Shown here: positions 54,180 to 62,261 of the stretch, piece by piece | Layout of the letters: each line of letters begins with the position of its first letter | Numbering within the stretch: position 1 is the stretch's first letter | Origin: Pseudomonas psychrophila HA-4 | GTDB taxonomy: Bacteria > Pseudomonadota > Gammaproteobacteria > Pseudomonadales > Pseudomonadaceae | Assembly: GCF_000282975.1 (NCBI RefSeq) | Contig: NZ_ALJC01000120.1 | Coordinates: forward strand, 1 to 64,000 | Reading direction: 5' to 3' | Length of the DNA stretch: 64,000 bases | Program-made: the position numbers and the translations under genes | Notes under the pieces: generated by a model | Database searches by the model: none | The model's input: only the letters and a program-made list of their open reading frames with translations | What the model was told of the DNA's origin: nothing

Positions 54180-55093
54180 TGCAGGTTCTCTGTTCCAAGG
54201 TCTGTCGTCGAATTCGAGGTGGCCGGGTAATTGGGGATCTCCCCCAGACGCCGCACGCCATTGAAGTGTTGCGGGTCGTCCAAGTAACGCAGCATCACCT
54301 GGCGCCAGGTTGGGTCGGCAAACGTCTGTACATGGCCGCCTCGGGTCAGTTGCAGCACTTTAGGAGGCGGTGCGGCCTGATACAGACGGATGCCATTGGA
54401 CAGCGGCACGATCGGGTCATCCAGGCTGTGGAAGATCAGCATCGGCGTCCCACCCATTTCGGGCATTGCATACACGGCACTGTCGGCGTCTGGCACTAGC
54501 CACGACAGCGGCACTTGTAGCGGCCAGGTCAGCCACGACGTGCTCAAGGCAAACTGCCCCACTTCGCGGTAACTGGCGGGAACACCATCGAGTACAACGG
54601 CCTTGAGCCGGGCACGTTGCGTCGGGTGCTGGCTCAGGTAATGAACCCCCATCGCCCCGCCCAAGCTCTGCCCCAGCACAATCAGTGGCTGATCGCTAAC
54701 CTGTGGTTGGCGCTGCAACCAGTCGAACGCAGCATCAATGTCTTGGTACACCGCAGGCAAACCGGGAGAACCGTGCGACAGGCCATACCCGCGATAGTCG
54801 AGCATCAGCACTTGATACCCCTGTTCGGGCAACCAGGCGACAGCGCCCAAGTGATAAGCCAGGTTCCCGCCATTGCCATGCAGGTGCAGCACCGTGCCCT
54901 TGAGCGGTACGCCAGCCTTAGCCGGTAACCACCAGCCATGCAGTTGGGTGCCATCAGCAGCAGTGAGGGTCACGTCTTTATAAGACAAACCCGCAGCGGT
55001 TGGCGTGATCGGCTGGCCCGCTTCAGGATAAAACAGCAACGAGCTGCATCCGCTGAGGGTTAACAGCAGGCAGAGTACAGCCAGGGTTTTCAT
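54176..55093 (-). CDS. Alpha/beta hydrolase lipoprotein
   Basis: A 305-residue hydrolase with a lipoprotein signal (LLLTLSGC, Cys16). The alpha/beta hydrolase fold shows HLHGNGGN (oxyanion loop), the nucleophile in VLGQSLGGAMG, Asp in FHSLDDPIVP and His in RGGHVQTF, the full catalytic triad. It resembles the ABHD13/YfhR (BEM46-like) group. The substrate is unknown. It is 36 bases after the DUF1704 gene and coupled to the small membrane protein gene. Confidence 0.88.
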   Translation of the reverse strand: MKTLAVLCLLLTLSGCSSLLFYPEAGQPITPTAAGLSYKDVTLTAADGTQLHGWWLPAKAGVPLKGTVLHLHGNGGNLAYHLGAVAWLPEQGYQVLMLDYRGYGLSHGSPGLPAVYQDIDAAFDWLQRQPQVSDQPLIVLGQSLGGAMGVHYLSQHPTQRARLKAVVLDGVPASYREVGQFALSTSWLTWPLQVPLSWLVPDADSAVYAMPEMGGTPMLIFHSLDDPIVPLSNGIRLYQAAPPPKVLQLTRGGHVQTFADPTWRQVMLRYLDDPQHFNGVRRLGEIPNYPATSNSTTDLGTENLQ

Positions 55094-55129
55094 TCGCTGT
55101 GGCCGCCTAATGACGTGATGGAGCGTGAT

Positions 55130-56407
55130 TTACAAAATGTTCGAGTAGTCCGCTTCGATCCGGTCCAGGCTCAAGTGATTGAGGAAGTTGGAGAAGCACA
55201 TCCATGCCGACAACGCATTCATGTCGCGGAACTGGTCAGGCAGGTATTTGGGTGCAACCACCAAGCCCTCATCGACCAACTGACGCAAGGTACGCATGTC
55301 TTCCAGTGTGGTTTTGCCACAGAACAACAGCGGTACCTGTTCGAGCTTGCCTTTGCGCACGGCCAACTGAATGTAGTTGTAAACCATGATGAAGCCCTTG
55401 AGGTAGGACAAGTCTTTGGTGAATGGCAGGCCATTTGGCACAGATCCACGGAAAACCCGGCTCGCGTTGCCATAGCTTTCTGGCATCTCGAACCCTTGCT
55501 CACGGAAGAACTGATACACCTGCATGAAGTCTGCGCCCTGCTCAACCATATGGATGGCGCGGGTGCGGTTGGTCAGCTTGCGTAAACGGCTCGGGTAGGA
55601 GGCGAAGGTGATAATTTCCATCAAAATCGCCAAGCCTTCCTGGGTCACGGTCGATGACGGTGGGCCTTTAGACAAGAAGGTACAAATGGGCTGGTTTTGA
55701 CCATTGAGCGTGGTGCCCACGTGCACCAGCCCTTCGTGAACTTCCAGCGCCCGCACGTCACGCTCGTTGAACATCGCATCGGTGCGGATCTTGATGTAGT
55801 CGGCGCCTGCCGCCGCGTCCGCGACAATGCCATCAGACTCAAAGACCCGAATGGTTTCTTCGCACTCGCCAAACACTTTGTTCAGACGGCCTTGCAGCAT
55901 GTTCACGGCATCTTTGGCGGTCAGATTTTTGACTTCGTCCTTGAGGTCGCCGCGCCCATCGATGTTGTCCAAGTAGTCGGACATCATCAGCCCCAAGTCG
56001 GCCAAAGTCGGGTCACCGGCATGGAAGGCGTCGGATGCCGCACCATACAGCTCCTGGGAAATCAGCCCAAAATCTTCAGTGCCACGCGCTTCAAGCATGC
56101 GTACCACCATTCGGTATTCCTTACACATACGGCGCATGATCTGCCCGACCGGGTTGAACTGCCCCAGTTGCCGGGTGATGTCGCGCTCAATGTGCTGGAA
56201 CTCAGATTTCACCGCATTGGAGTCAAAAGCCAAAGGCCGGGCCAGGTAATAGTCGCGGCTGACCGCTGGCATTTCCTTGCCCTTGGCCTTGAGAAACCCC
56301 TGACGAATGCTGTCATCCCACTTCACCGCATCCAACACGCGGATCGGGGTTTGTGCCAACACAATGCGGTCTGACAACGTGCGTATCGTGCGCTGGTAAT
56401 CGTCCAC
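55130..56407 (-). CDS. DUF1704/QEGLA protein, probable HExxxH zinc peptidase
   Basis: A 425-residue protein of the DUF1704 family, also annotated as flavohemoglobin expression-modulating QEGLA motif protein. H224-E-G-L-V-H229 (55738-55721) is an HExxxH motif, and TQEGLAIL follows at 255-262, with Glu257 as likely third ligand. The eukaryotic members, MATCAP tubulin carboxypeptidases, use this arrangement of zinc ligands. There is no signal peptide, so it should be cytoplasmic. It begins with GTG at 56407, after a good GAGGAA site. It lies 24 bases after one lipoprotein gene and 36 before another, so it is in one operon with them. The bacterial substrate is not known. Confidence 0.87.
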   Translation of the reverse strand: MDDYQRTIRTLSDRIVLAQTPIRVLDAVKWDDSIRQGFLKAKGKEMPAVSRDYYLARPLAFDSNAVKSEFQHIERDITRQLGQFNPVGQIMRRMCKEYRMVVRMLEARGTEDFGLISQELYGAASDAFHAGDPTLADLGLMMSDYLDNIDGRGDLKDEVKNLTAKDAVNMLQGRLNKVFGECEETIRVFESDGIVADAAAGADYIKIRTDAMFNERDVRALEVHEGLVHVGTTLNGQNQPICTFLSKGPPSSTVTQEGLAILMEIITFASYPSRLRKLTNRTRAIHMVEQGADFMQVYQFFREQGFEMPESYGNASRVFRGSVPNGLPFTKDLSYLKGFIMVYNYIQLAVRKGKLEQVPLLFCGKTTLEDMRTLRQLVDEGLVVAPKYLPDQFRDMNALSAWMCFSNFLNHLSLDRIEADYSNIL

Positions 56408-56431
56408 CCGCAGTTCCTCGAATAAATGGGC

Positions 56432-56980
56432 TTACTTGGCCACGCGCTGATAGCGGGCCACTTCGACAAACACATCCGAATTGGCCGGATCGTCGAGGTA
56501 TGAAAAAACTGTAGCTGATGGACTATTGATCTGTACGCCCGAACCTTCAGACGTTTCGACTGGATCACCGCTCAAGGTCGATTGGCCGACCGCTTGTTTG
56601 ACCTGATCCAGGTCCAGGTCGTAAACCACCAGCTCGCCATTGTCGTTCACCTCAAAGCCGTTAAGCGTGTAGTTGCCGCCCAACTTGGCAGGTAGCACCG
56701 CCGAGGCATACCAACGGCTGCCATGACGGGCAACGATAAAGGTGTAACGCTCGCGGGATTTTGGCTCGCCCTTGGGATACACCACCGCCTCATAGCGCGT
56801 CTTGTCGATGGCGCGGATAGTCAGGTTACGCGCCTGCCCCCAGGCATCCTTGCTGGTCCACTTACCCAGCAATTGTTTCGGCGCCGGTTGGGCAACAATA
56901 GGGGCCTGTTTAAAGGTGACCAGACAACCGTTCAACATCAAAAATGACAATGCCATCAGCATTACACGCCAAGCTTTCAT
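56432..56980 (-). CDS. Hypothetical lipoprotein
   Basis: A 182-residue predicted lipoprotein: signal MKAWRVMLMALSFLMLNGC with Cys19. The mature part looks mostly beta (LLGKWTSKDAWGQARNLTIRA, then RYEAVVYPKG and RYTFIVARHGSRWYASAVLP), suggesting a small barrel or lipocalin-like domain. I do not recognise a family. It is the first gene of the operon with the DUF1704 peptidase, the lipoprotein hydrolase and the small membrane protein. Confidence 0.82.
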   Translation of the reverse strand: MKAWRVMLMALSFLMLNGCLVTFKQAPIVAQPAPKQLLGKWTSKDAWGQARNLTIRAIDKTRYEAVVYPKGEPKSRERYTFIVARHGSRWYASAVLPAKLGGNYTLNGFEVNDNGELVVYDLDLDQVKQAVGQSTLSGDPVETSEGSGVQINSPSATVFSYLDDPANSDVFVEVARYQRVAK

Positions 56981-57103
56981 GCCTGCATCCTTCTATAGAG
57001 CGGCCAGCACATTGAGTAGGGGGTGATCTTCCATCTGACTGATAATCGCCGTCAACACTTTGGCATGATGGTGCCCTTCAATGTTGCGCGTTACGTCGAT
57101 TAC

Positions 57104-57241
57104 GTAGCAGTTGCCGCAGGCTACGTCCGATTGCGAAGCGATCGTAAATTCAGAAGGCCCGGTTATTCTGGCACACCGTGTTAGCTGGTTTTACGACGGC
57201 TACGCCGCCGGACGCAGCCTCACGGGCTCGGCAGCTGCTAC
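57104..57241. repeat. REPIN copy 2, inverted relative to copy 1
   Basis: The ends are GTAGCAGTTGCCGCAGG (57104-57120) and the inverted GGCTCGGCAGCTGCTAC (57225-57241). Reverse-complemented, it aligns with 29874-30013 through the interior, including the conserved block TACGATCGCTTCGCAATCGG. It fills most of the 322 bases between the lipoprotein gene and lysS. Nothing else coding is seen in that gap. Confidence 0.8.
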
Positions 57242-57263
57242 AAATCAGTGAATGGCAGGCAAT

Positions 57264-57291
57264 AAAAAACCGCCTGAATCGGCGGTTTTTT
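57264..57291 (-). terminator. Terminator after lysS
   Basis: AAAAAACCGCC (57264-57274) and GGCGGTTTTTT (57281-57291) with a 6-base loop form a strong terminator that works in both directions. It begins 11 bases after the lysS stop. Confidence 0.9.
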
Positions 57292-57302
57292 ATACAGCAT
57301 CG

Positions 57303-58805
57303 TTACGCTTGAGGGCGCATGTGCGGGAACAGGATCACGTCGCGAATCGACGGTGAGTTGGTCAGCAGCATCACCAGACGGTCGATACCGATACCTTCAC
57401 CCGCGGTTGGCGGCATGCCGTATTCCAGTGCACGGACGAAGTCGGCGTCGTAGTGCATGGCTTCGTCATCGCCTGCGTCTTTGTCGGCCACCTGAGCCAT
57501 GAAACGCTCAGCCTGGTCTTCCGCGTCGTTCAACTCGGAGTAGGCGTTGGCGATTTCACGGCCACCAATGAACAGCTCAAAGCGATCGGTCACGTTCGGG
57601 TTGTCGTCGTTACGACGGGCCAGCGGCGACACTTCAAACGGGTACTGGGTAATAAAGTGCGGCTGCTCCAGCTTGTGCTCGACCAACTCTTCGAAAATCA
57701 TCACCTGCAGCTTGCCCAGACCTTCAAAGCCCAGCACCTTGGCGCCAGCTTTCTTGGCGATGGCACGGGCCTTGTCGATGTCGTTCAGGTCGTCTGCGGT
57801 CAGTTCAGGGTTGTACTTAAGGATCGAGTCGAACACCGACAGACGCACGAACGGTTCTCCGAAGTGGAATACCTTGTCGCCATACGGCACATCGGTCGTG
57901 CCCAGAACCAGTTGCGCCAGTTCGCGGAACAGCTCTTCGGTCAGGTCCATGTTGTCTTCGTAATCGGCGTAAGCCTGATAGAACTCCAACATGGTGAATT
58001 CTGGGTTGTGACGAGTCGACACGCCTTCGTTACGGAAGTTACGGTTGATCTCGAACACTTTCTCGAAGCCGCCAACAACAAGACGCTTGAGGTACAGCTC
58101 AGGCGCGATCCGCAAGAACATTTCCATGTCCAGCGCATTGTGGTGGGTTTCGAACGGCTTAGCAGCCGCACCGCCCGGAATGGTTTGCAGCATCGGCGTT
58201 TCGACTTCGAGGAAATCACGCGCCATCAGGAAGTTGCGGATGTGGGCAATGACCTGCGAGCGCACACGGAAGGTGTGACGCACGTCTTCGTTAACGATCA
58301 GGTCAACGTAACGCTGGCGATAGCGCTGCTCGGTGTCAGTCAGACCGTGGTGCTTGTCTGGCAGCGGGCGCAGGGATTTAGTCAGCAGACGCACGCTGGT
58401 CATCTCAACGTACAGGTCGCCTTTACCGGAACGGGCCAGGGTGCCTTCAGCAGCGATAATGTCGCCCAAGTCCCAGGTTTTAACGGCGGCCAGGGTTTCT
58501 TCTGGCAAGGTTTTACGGTTGACATAGACCTGAATGCGACCGGTCATGTCCTGAATCACCATGAACGAGCCACGGTTAAGCATGATGCGACCAGCAACCT
58601 TGACCGGGATTGCCGCCTCAGCCAGCTCTTCCTTCGTCTTGTCGGCGTATTTCTTCTGCAGATCTTCGCAGTAGTTGTCGCGACGGAAGTCATTAGGGAA
58701 GGCATTGCCCTTAGCGCGCTCGGCTGCAAGTTTTTCCTTGCGCAGAGCGATCAGGGTGTTTTCTTCCTGTTGCAGGTCTTGCGGGTCGAGTTGTTGGTCG
58801 CTCAT
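57303..58805 (-). CDS. lysS: Lysyl-tRNA synthetase (class II)
   Basis: LysS charges tRNA-Lys. The 500-residue protein has the N-terminal OB-fold anticodon-binding domain (VKVAGRIMLNRGSFMVIQDMTGRIQVY), class II motif 2 at FRNEGVSTRHNPEFTMLEFY and motif 3 at GEGIGIDRLVMLLTNSPSIRD. It lies about 115 bases after prfB on the same strand, the classic prfB-lysS arrangement. Confidence 0.98.
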   Translation of the reverse strand: MSDQQLDPQDLQQEENTLIALRKEKLAAERAKGNAFPNDFRRDNYCEDLQKKYADKTKEELAEAAIPVKVAGRIMLNRGSFMVIQDMTGRIQVYVNRKTLPEETLAAVKTWDLGDIIAAEGTLARSGKGDLYVEMTSVRLLTKSLRPLPDKHHGLTDTEQRYRQRYVDLIVNEDVRHTFRVRSQVIAHIRNFLMARDFLEVETPMLQTIPGGAAAKPFETHHNALDMEMFLRIAPELYLKRLVVGGFEKVFEINRNFRNEGVSTRHNPEFTMLEFYQAYADYEDNMDLTEELFRELAQLVLGTTDVPYGDKVFHFGEPFVRLSVFDSILKYNPELTADDLNDIDKARAIAKKAGAKVLGFEGLGKLQVMIFEELVEHKLEQPHFITQYPFEVSPLARRNDDNPNVTDRFELFIGGREIANAYSELNDAEDQAERFMAQVADKDAGDDEAMHYDADFVRALEYGMPPTAGEGIGIDRLVMLLTNSPSIRDVILFPHMRPQA

Positions 58806-58919
58806 GTCTTAAAAATTCCATCACAGGTTCGTTGCCCCCGCCTCGCGGCAGGGGGTGGCGGGCCTTCAGCGCGCCCTTGGGGCATCGCACAGGCTTCGCA
58901 CTTACGGGTGTTGCGCGCC

Positions 58920-60015
58920 TTACAAGCCTTGTTTCAGGCTGGCTATCAGGTATTCATCGATATCGCCATCGAGCACTTTGTCGCAATCGCTGCGCTCGAT
59001 ATTGGTACGCAAATCTTTGATACGCGAGGCGTCGAGTACATACGAGCGGATCTGGTGACCCCAGCCAATGTCAGACTTGGTCTCTTCCAGGGCTTGGGAT
59101 GCCGCGTTGCGCTTCTGTACTTCTTGCTCGTAAAGACGTGCCCGCAACATTTTCATCGCGGTGTCTTTGTTCGCATGCTGAGAACGTTCGTTCTGGCAGC
59201 TCACCACGGTGTTCGTCGGAACGTGGGTAATCCGCACGGCCGAGTCAGTGGTGTTTACGTGCTGACCGCCCGCACCGGAGGAGCGATAAGTGTCGATCCG
59301 CAGGTCTGAAGGGTTGATGTCGATTTCGATGTTGTCGTCGATTTCTGGCGAAACAAACACAGCCGAGAACGAGGTATGACGACGGTTGCCCGAATCGTAC
59401 GGGCTTTTGCGAACTAGACGATGGACGCCAATCTCGGTGCGCAACCAACCAAATGCGTATTCGCCCTTGATATGAACGGTTGCACCTTTGATCCCGGCCA
59501 CTTCACCGGCAGACAATTCCATAATGGTGGCATCGAAGCCGCGCTTGTCGGCCCAACGCAAATACATCCGCAGCAGGATATTGGCCCAGTCTTGCGCTTC
59601 GGTACCGCCGGAACCTGCCTGAATGTCCAGGTAAGCGTTATTGGCGTCCATTTCACCGCTAAACATGCGGCGGAATTCGAGTTTTTCAAGGGCTTCGCGC
59701 AGACGTTCGACTTCAGCGGCGACGTCATCCACAGCGGCCTGGTCTTCTTCCTCGGCGGACATCAACAGCAGGTCTTTGGCATCGGCCAGACCTGTGTGCA
59801 TCTCATCCAGAGTTTCGACGATTTGCGCCAGTTGAGCGCGCTCGCGACCCAGTTCCTGGGCGTACGAAGGGTTGTTCCAGACACTTGGATCTTCAAGCTC
59901 GCGATTGACTTCGATCAGACGCTCATGCTTTTGATCGTAGTCAAAGATACCCCCGAATAGTTTCGGAGCGCTCTGACAGGTCCTTGATGCTGTTAAGGAT
60001 CGGGTTGATTTCCAT
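58920..60015 (-). CDS. prfB: Peptide chain release factor 2, with programmed +1 frameshift
   Basis: RF2 releases peptides at UGA and UAA. Frame 1 runs from the ATG at 60015 (MEINPILNSIKDLSERSETIR) for 24 codons to CTT at 59944, followed by UGA at 59943-59941. A +1 slip reads CTT-GAC and continues in the second frame from 59942 to the stop at 58920, total 364 residues. The slip site CTTTGAC is preceded by CGGGGG, the internal Shine-Dalgarno-like signal. GGQ is at 249-251 (SGAGGQHVN), and the stop-recognition tripeptide is SPY (204-206) where SPF is classical. The open frame upstream of 60015 in the second frame is not used. Confidence 0.97.
59940..59952 (-). promoter_or_regulatory. prfB +1 frameshift site
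   Basis: The sequence CGGGGGTATCTTTGAC on the minus strand ends at 59940: an SD-like GGGGG three bases before the slippery CTT, then in-frame UGA and C. High RF2 ends translation at UGA, and low RF2 allows the slip, giving autoregulation. Confidence 0.95.
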
Positions 60016-60120
60016 GGCTGGCGGCACTCGTAGGCGATTTTTACAAAGCCGGGGAGTATACCGTAAACGTTGATCGGCAGCAGCCCGCCTGGCGGGGATG
60101 TTTGTGCGCAACCCACTCTC

Positions 60121-60182
60121 TGTAGCGAGCTTGTCTCGCGATCTTTTGCGTTTAAAGATCGCGAGACAAACTCGCTTCTACA
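60121..60182. repeat. REP-like inverted repeat after wspR
   Basis: TGTAGCGAGCTTGTCTCGCG at 60121-60140 pairs with a near-complementary arm ending CTCGCTTCTACA at 60182. The central stem is CGCGATCTTT/AAAGATCGCG. It is a fuller copy of the element at 39803. It may terminate wspR, whose stop is 15 bases away. Confidence 0.75.
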
Positions 60183-60196
60183 GGGGCCGGTGTACG

Positions 60197-61198
60197 CTAC
60201 TCAATCCCGACCTGATTACGCCCGTGGTGCTTGGCCAGATAAAGCCCTTTGTCCGCCGCCGAGATGAGTTGGCGCGAACTGCCATTTTGTTGTGGGGTGA
60301 GGGTCGCCAGGCCAATGCTGATGGTCAAGCTGCTGCCTTCACTCGGCTGTATATGCGGGATTTTTAGCGCTTCTACCGACTGACGCAGTTTTTCTGCAAC
60401 CAATCGCGCGCCGCCTTGCGAGGTGTTAGGCAACACAATGGCAAACTCTTCGCCGCCATAACGCGCGGGTAGATCAGACGGTCGACTGCTCGCATCACGA
60501 ATGGCCGAGGCCACTTTGCGCAACGCTTCGTCGCCATCCAAATGGCCAAAGGTGTCGTTGAAGGATTTGAAGTAGTCGACATCAATCATCAACAGCGACA
60601 ACTGGGTCTGCTCACGCAAGGCGCGACGCCACTCAAGCTCCAAGTATTCGTCAAAGTGCCGACGATTCGACAACCCGGTCAAACCATCCGAGTTCATCAG
60701 CCGTTGCAGCACCAGATTGGTGTCCAGCAACTGCTGCTGGCTGACCCGCAACGCGCGGTAGGCCGCATCACGCTGCAACAAGGTCATGTAGGAGCGCGAG
60801 TGATAGCGAATCCGCGCCACCAGTTCGATGTTATCGGGCAGCTTGACCAAGTAATCATTAGCCCCCGCCGAAAACGCCGCGCTCTTGATCAGCGGGTCTT
60901 CTTTGGTGGACAGAACGATGATCGGGATGTTTTGGGTCGCTGGGTGATTGCGGTACTCGCGCACCAACGTCAGCCCGTCCAGCCCAGGCATGACCAGGTC
61001 CTGCAAAATCACCGTCGGTTTGATCCGAATGGCTTGAGCAATCGCCTGATGCGGGTCCGCACAGAAGTGAAAGTCTATGTTCTGCTCAAGCGCCAAGCCT
61101 CGGCGCACGGCTTCACCGATCATTGCCTGATCGTCAACCAGCAACACCATGGCGGCGTTTTCGTCAGTTTTAACGTCGTCCAACTGTAAATCGCTCAT
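60197..61198 (-). CDS. wspR: Diguanylate cyclase response regulator WspR
   Basis: WspR makes cyclic-di-GMP when phosphorylated by WspE on contact with surfaces. The 333-residue protein has an N-terminal receiver domain with phospho-acceptor Asp67 (ILQDLVMPGLDG) and a C-terminal GGDEF domain with the active GGEEF at 248-252 and the inhibitory RxxD site R239-P-S-D242. A helical linker joins them. It lies 52 bases after wspF and is the last gene of the wsp operon. Confidence 0.97.
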   Translation of the reverse strand: MSDLQLDDVKTDENAAMVLLVDDQAMIGEAVRRGLALEQNIDFHFCADPHQAIAQAIRIKPTVILQDLVMPGLDGLTLVREYRNHPATQNIPIIVLSTKEDPLIKSAAFSAGANDYLVKLPDNIELVARIRYHSRSYMTLLQRDAAYRALRVSQQQLLDTNLVLQRLMNSDGLTGLSNRRHFDEYLELEWRRALREQTQLSLLMIDVDYFKSFNDTFGHLDGDEALRKVASAIRDASSRPSDLPARYGGEEFAIVLPNTSQGGARLVAEKLRQSVEALKIPHIQPSEGSSLTISIGLATLTPQQNGSSRQLISAADKGLYLAKHHGRNQVGIE

Positions 61199-61250
61199 GC
61201 GCGTTCACCTGAATTACTGCCTTCAAGCCAGTTATGCCGAATTTTGCCAG

Positions 61251-62261
61251 TCATTTCGCAAATATCTCCAGCAAACGTGGCGCAATCTTGTCTAAAGGAC
61301 GGATTTCAACCGCTGCATCAATGGCCGCTGCCGCTTTGGGCATGCCATACACTGAGCTACTTTGTTGGTCCTGAGCGATGGTCAAGAAACCTTGCTGACG
61401 CATGAGTTTGAGCCCTTGCGCCCCATCGCGCCCCATACCGGTTAATAGCACACCCACCGCGTCACCATTCCAGTGTCTGGCAACACTTTCAAAAAACACA
61501 TCGATCGAGGGTCGATAAATCTCGTTCACAGGCTCTGCCGTATAGGCCAAGGTGCCGTTTTTTAATAGCCGAATGTGGTGGTTGGTGCCCGCCAGCAGCA
61601 CCGAGCCCACCTGCGGCGTCTCGCCATCGCGGGCCAATCGCACGTCCAGCCCGCACGATGTACTGAGCCAATCGGCCATGCCTGCCGCAAACACTTGGTC
61701 AACATGCTGCACCAGCACGATGGCCGCCTGAAAGTTTCTCGGCAGCCCTTTAAGCAGTGTTTCAAGCGCTGCCGGCCCGCCCGCAGACGAGCCAATTGCC
61801 ACCAACCCACGCTGGGCAGACAATTCGCGCGGTTGGGCAGACACGGGTTTTACCCGTTTGTCGCTTTGGCCCATCAACCAGCCCACGTTGAGGATTTTGC
61901 GCAGTAACGGCGCCGCTGCCTCTTTGGCATTGCCCGCTCCCAGCGCCGGCGTGTCAACCACATCCATTGCACCAAAACCCATGGCTTCGAATACGCGGTG
62001 TACATTCTGCTCGCGGTCCACGGTCACAATCACGATGGCACACGGGGTTTCAGCCATGATCCGGCGCGTGGCCTCTACCCCGTCCATCACCGGCATGATC
62101 AGGTCCATCAATATCAGGTCCGGCGTCTGTTCGGCGCACAGGCGCACCGCCTCCTCACCATCGCGCGCAACCCAGATCACTTGGTGAGCGGGCTCAAACG
62201 CCAGCGCTCGACGCAAGGCCTCAACCGCCATGGGCATATCGTTGACGATGGCGACTCTCAT
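61251..62261 (-). CDS. wspF: Chemoreceptor methylesterase WspF (CheB family)
   Basis: WspF removes methyl groups from the WspA receptor and so dampens signalling; loss-of-function mutations raise c-di-GMP and give wrinkly colonies. The 336-residue protein has a receiver domain with Asp53 (LILMDLIMPVMDG) and a CheB catalytic domain with Ser157/158 (AIGSSAGGPAA), His185 (VQHVDQ) and Asp278 (GMGRDGAQG). Its ATG overlaps the wspE stop (ATGA). It appears intact here. Confidence 0.97.
   Translation of the reverse strand: MRVAIVNDMPMAVEALRRALAFEPAHQVIWVARDGEEAVRLCAEQTPDLILMDLIMPVMDGVEATRRIMAETPCAIVIVTVDREQNVHRVFEAMGFGAMDVVDTPALGAGNAKEAAAPLLRKILNVGWLMGQSDKRVKPVSAQPRELSAQRGLVAIGSSAGGPAALETLLKGLPRNFQAAIVLVQHVDQVFAAGMADWLSTSCGLDVRLARDGETPQVGSVLLAGTNHHIRLLKNGTLAYTAEPVNEIYRPSIDVFFESVARHWNGDAVGVLLTGMGRDGAQGLKLMRQQGFLTIAQDQQSSSVYGMPKAAAAIDAAVEIRPLDKIAPRLLEIFAK

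Noticed and set aside
57453..59309. A 618-codon plus-strand open frame spanning lysS and part of prfB
   Set aside because: It is the shadow of two well-supported genes on the other strand and has no domain or ribosome binding site.
60016..60116. Extended N-terminus for prfB beginning at 60116
   Set aside because: The extra residues do not resemble RF2, and the conserved N-terminus is encoded in the other frame from 60015 with a frameshift signal. The shift is biological, not a sequencing error, because the full slip site is present.
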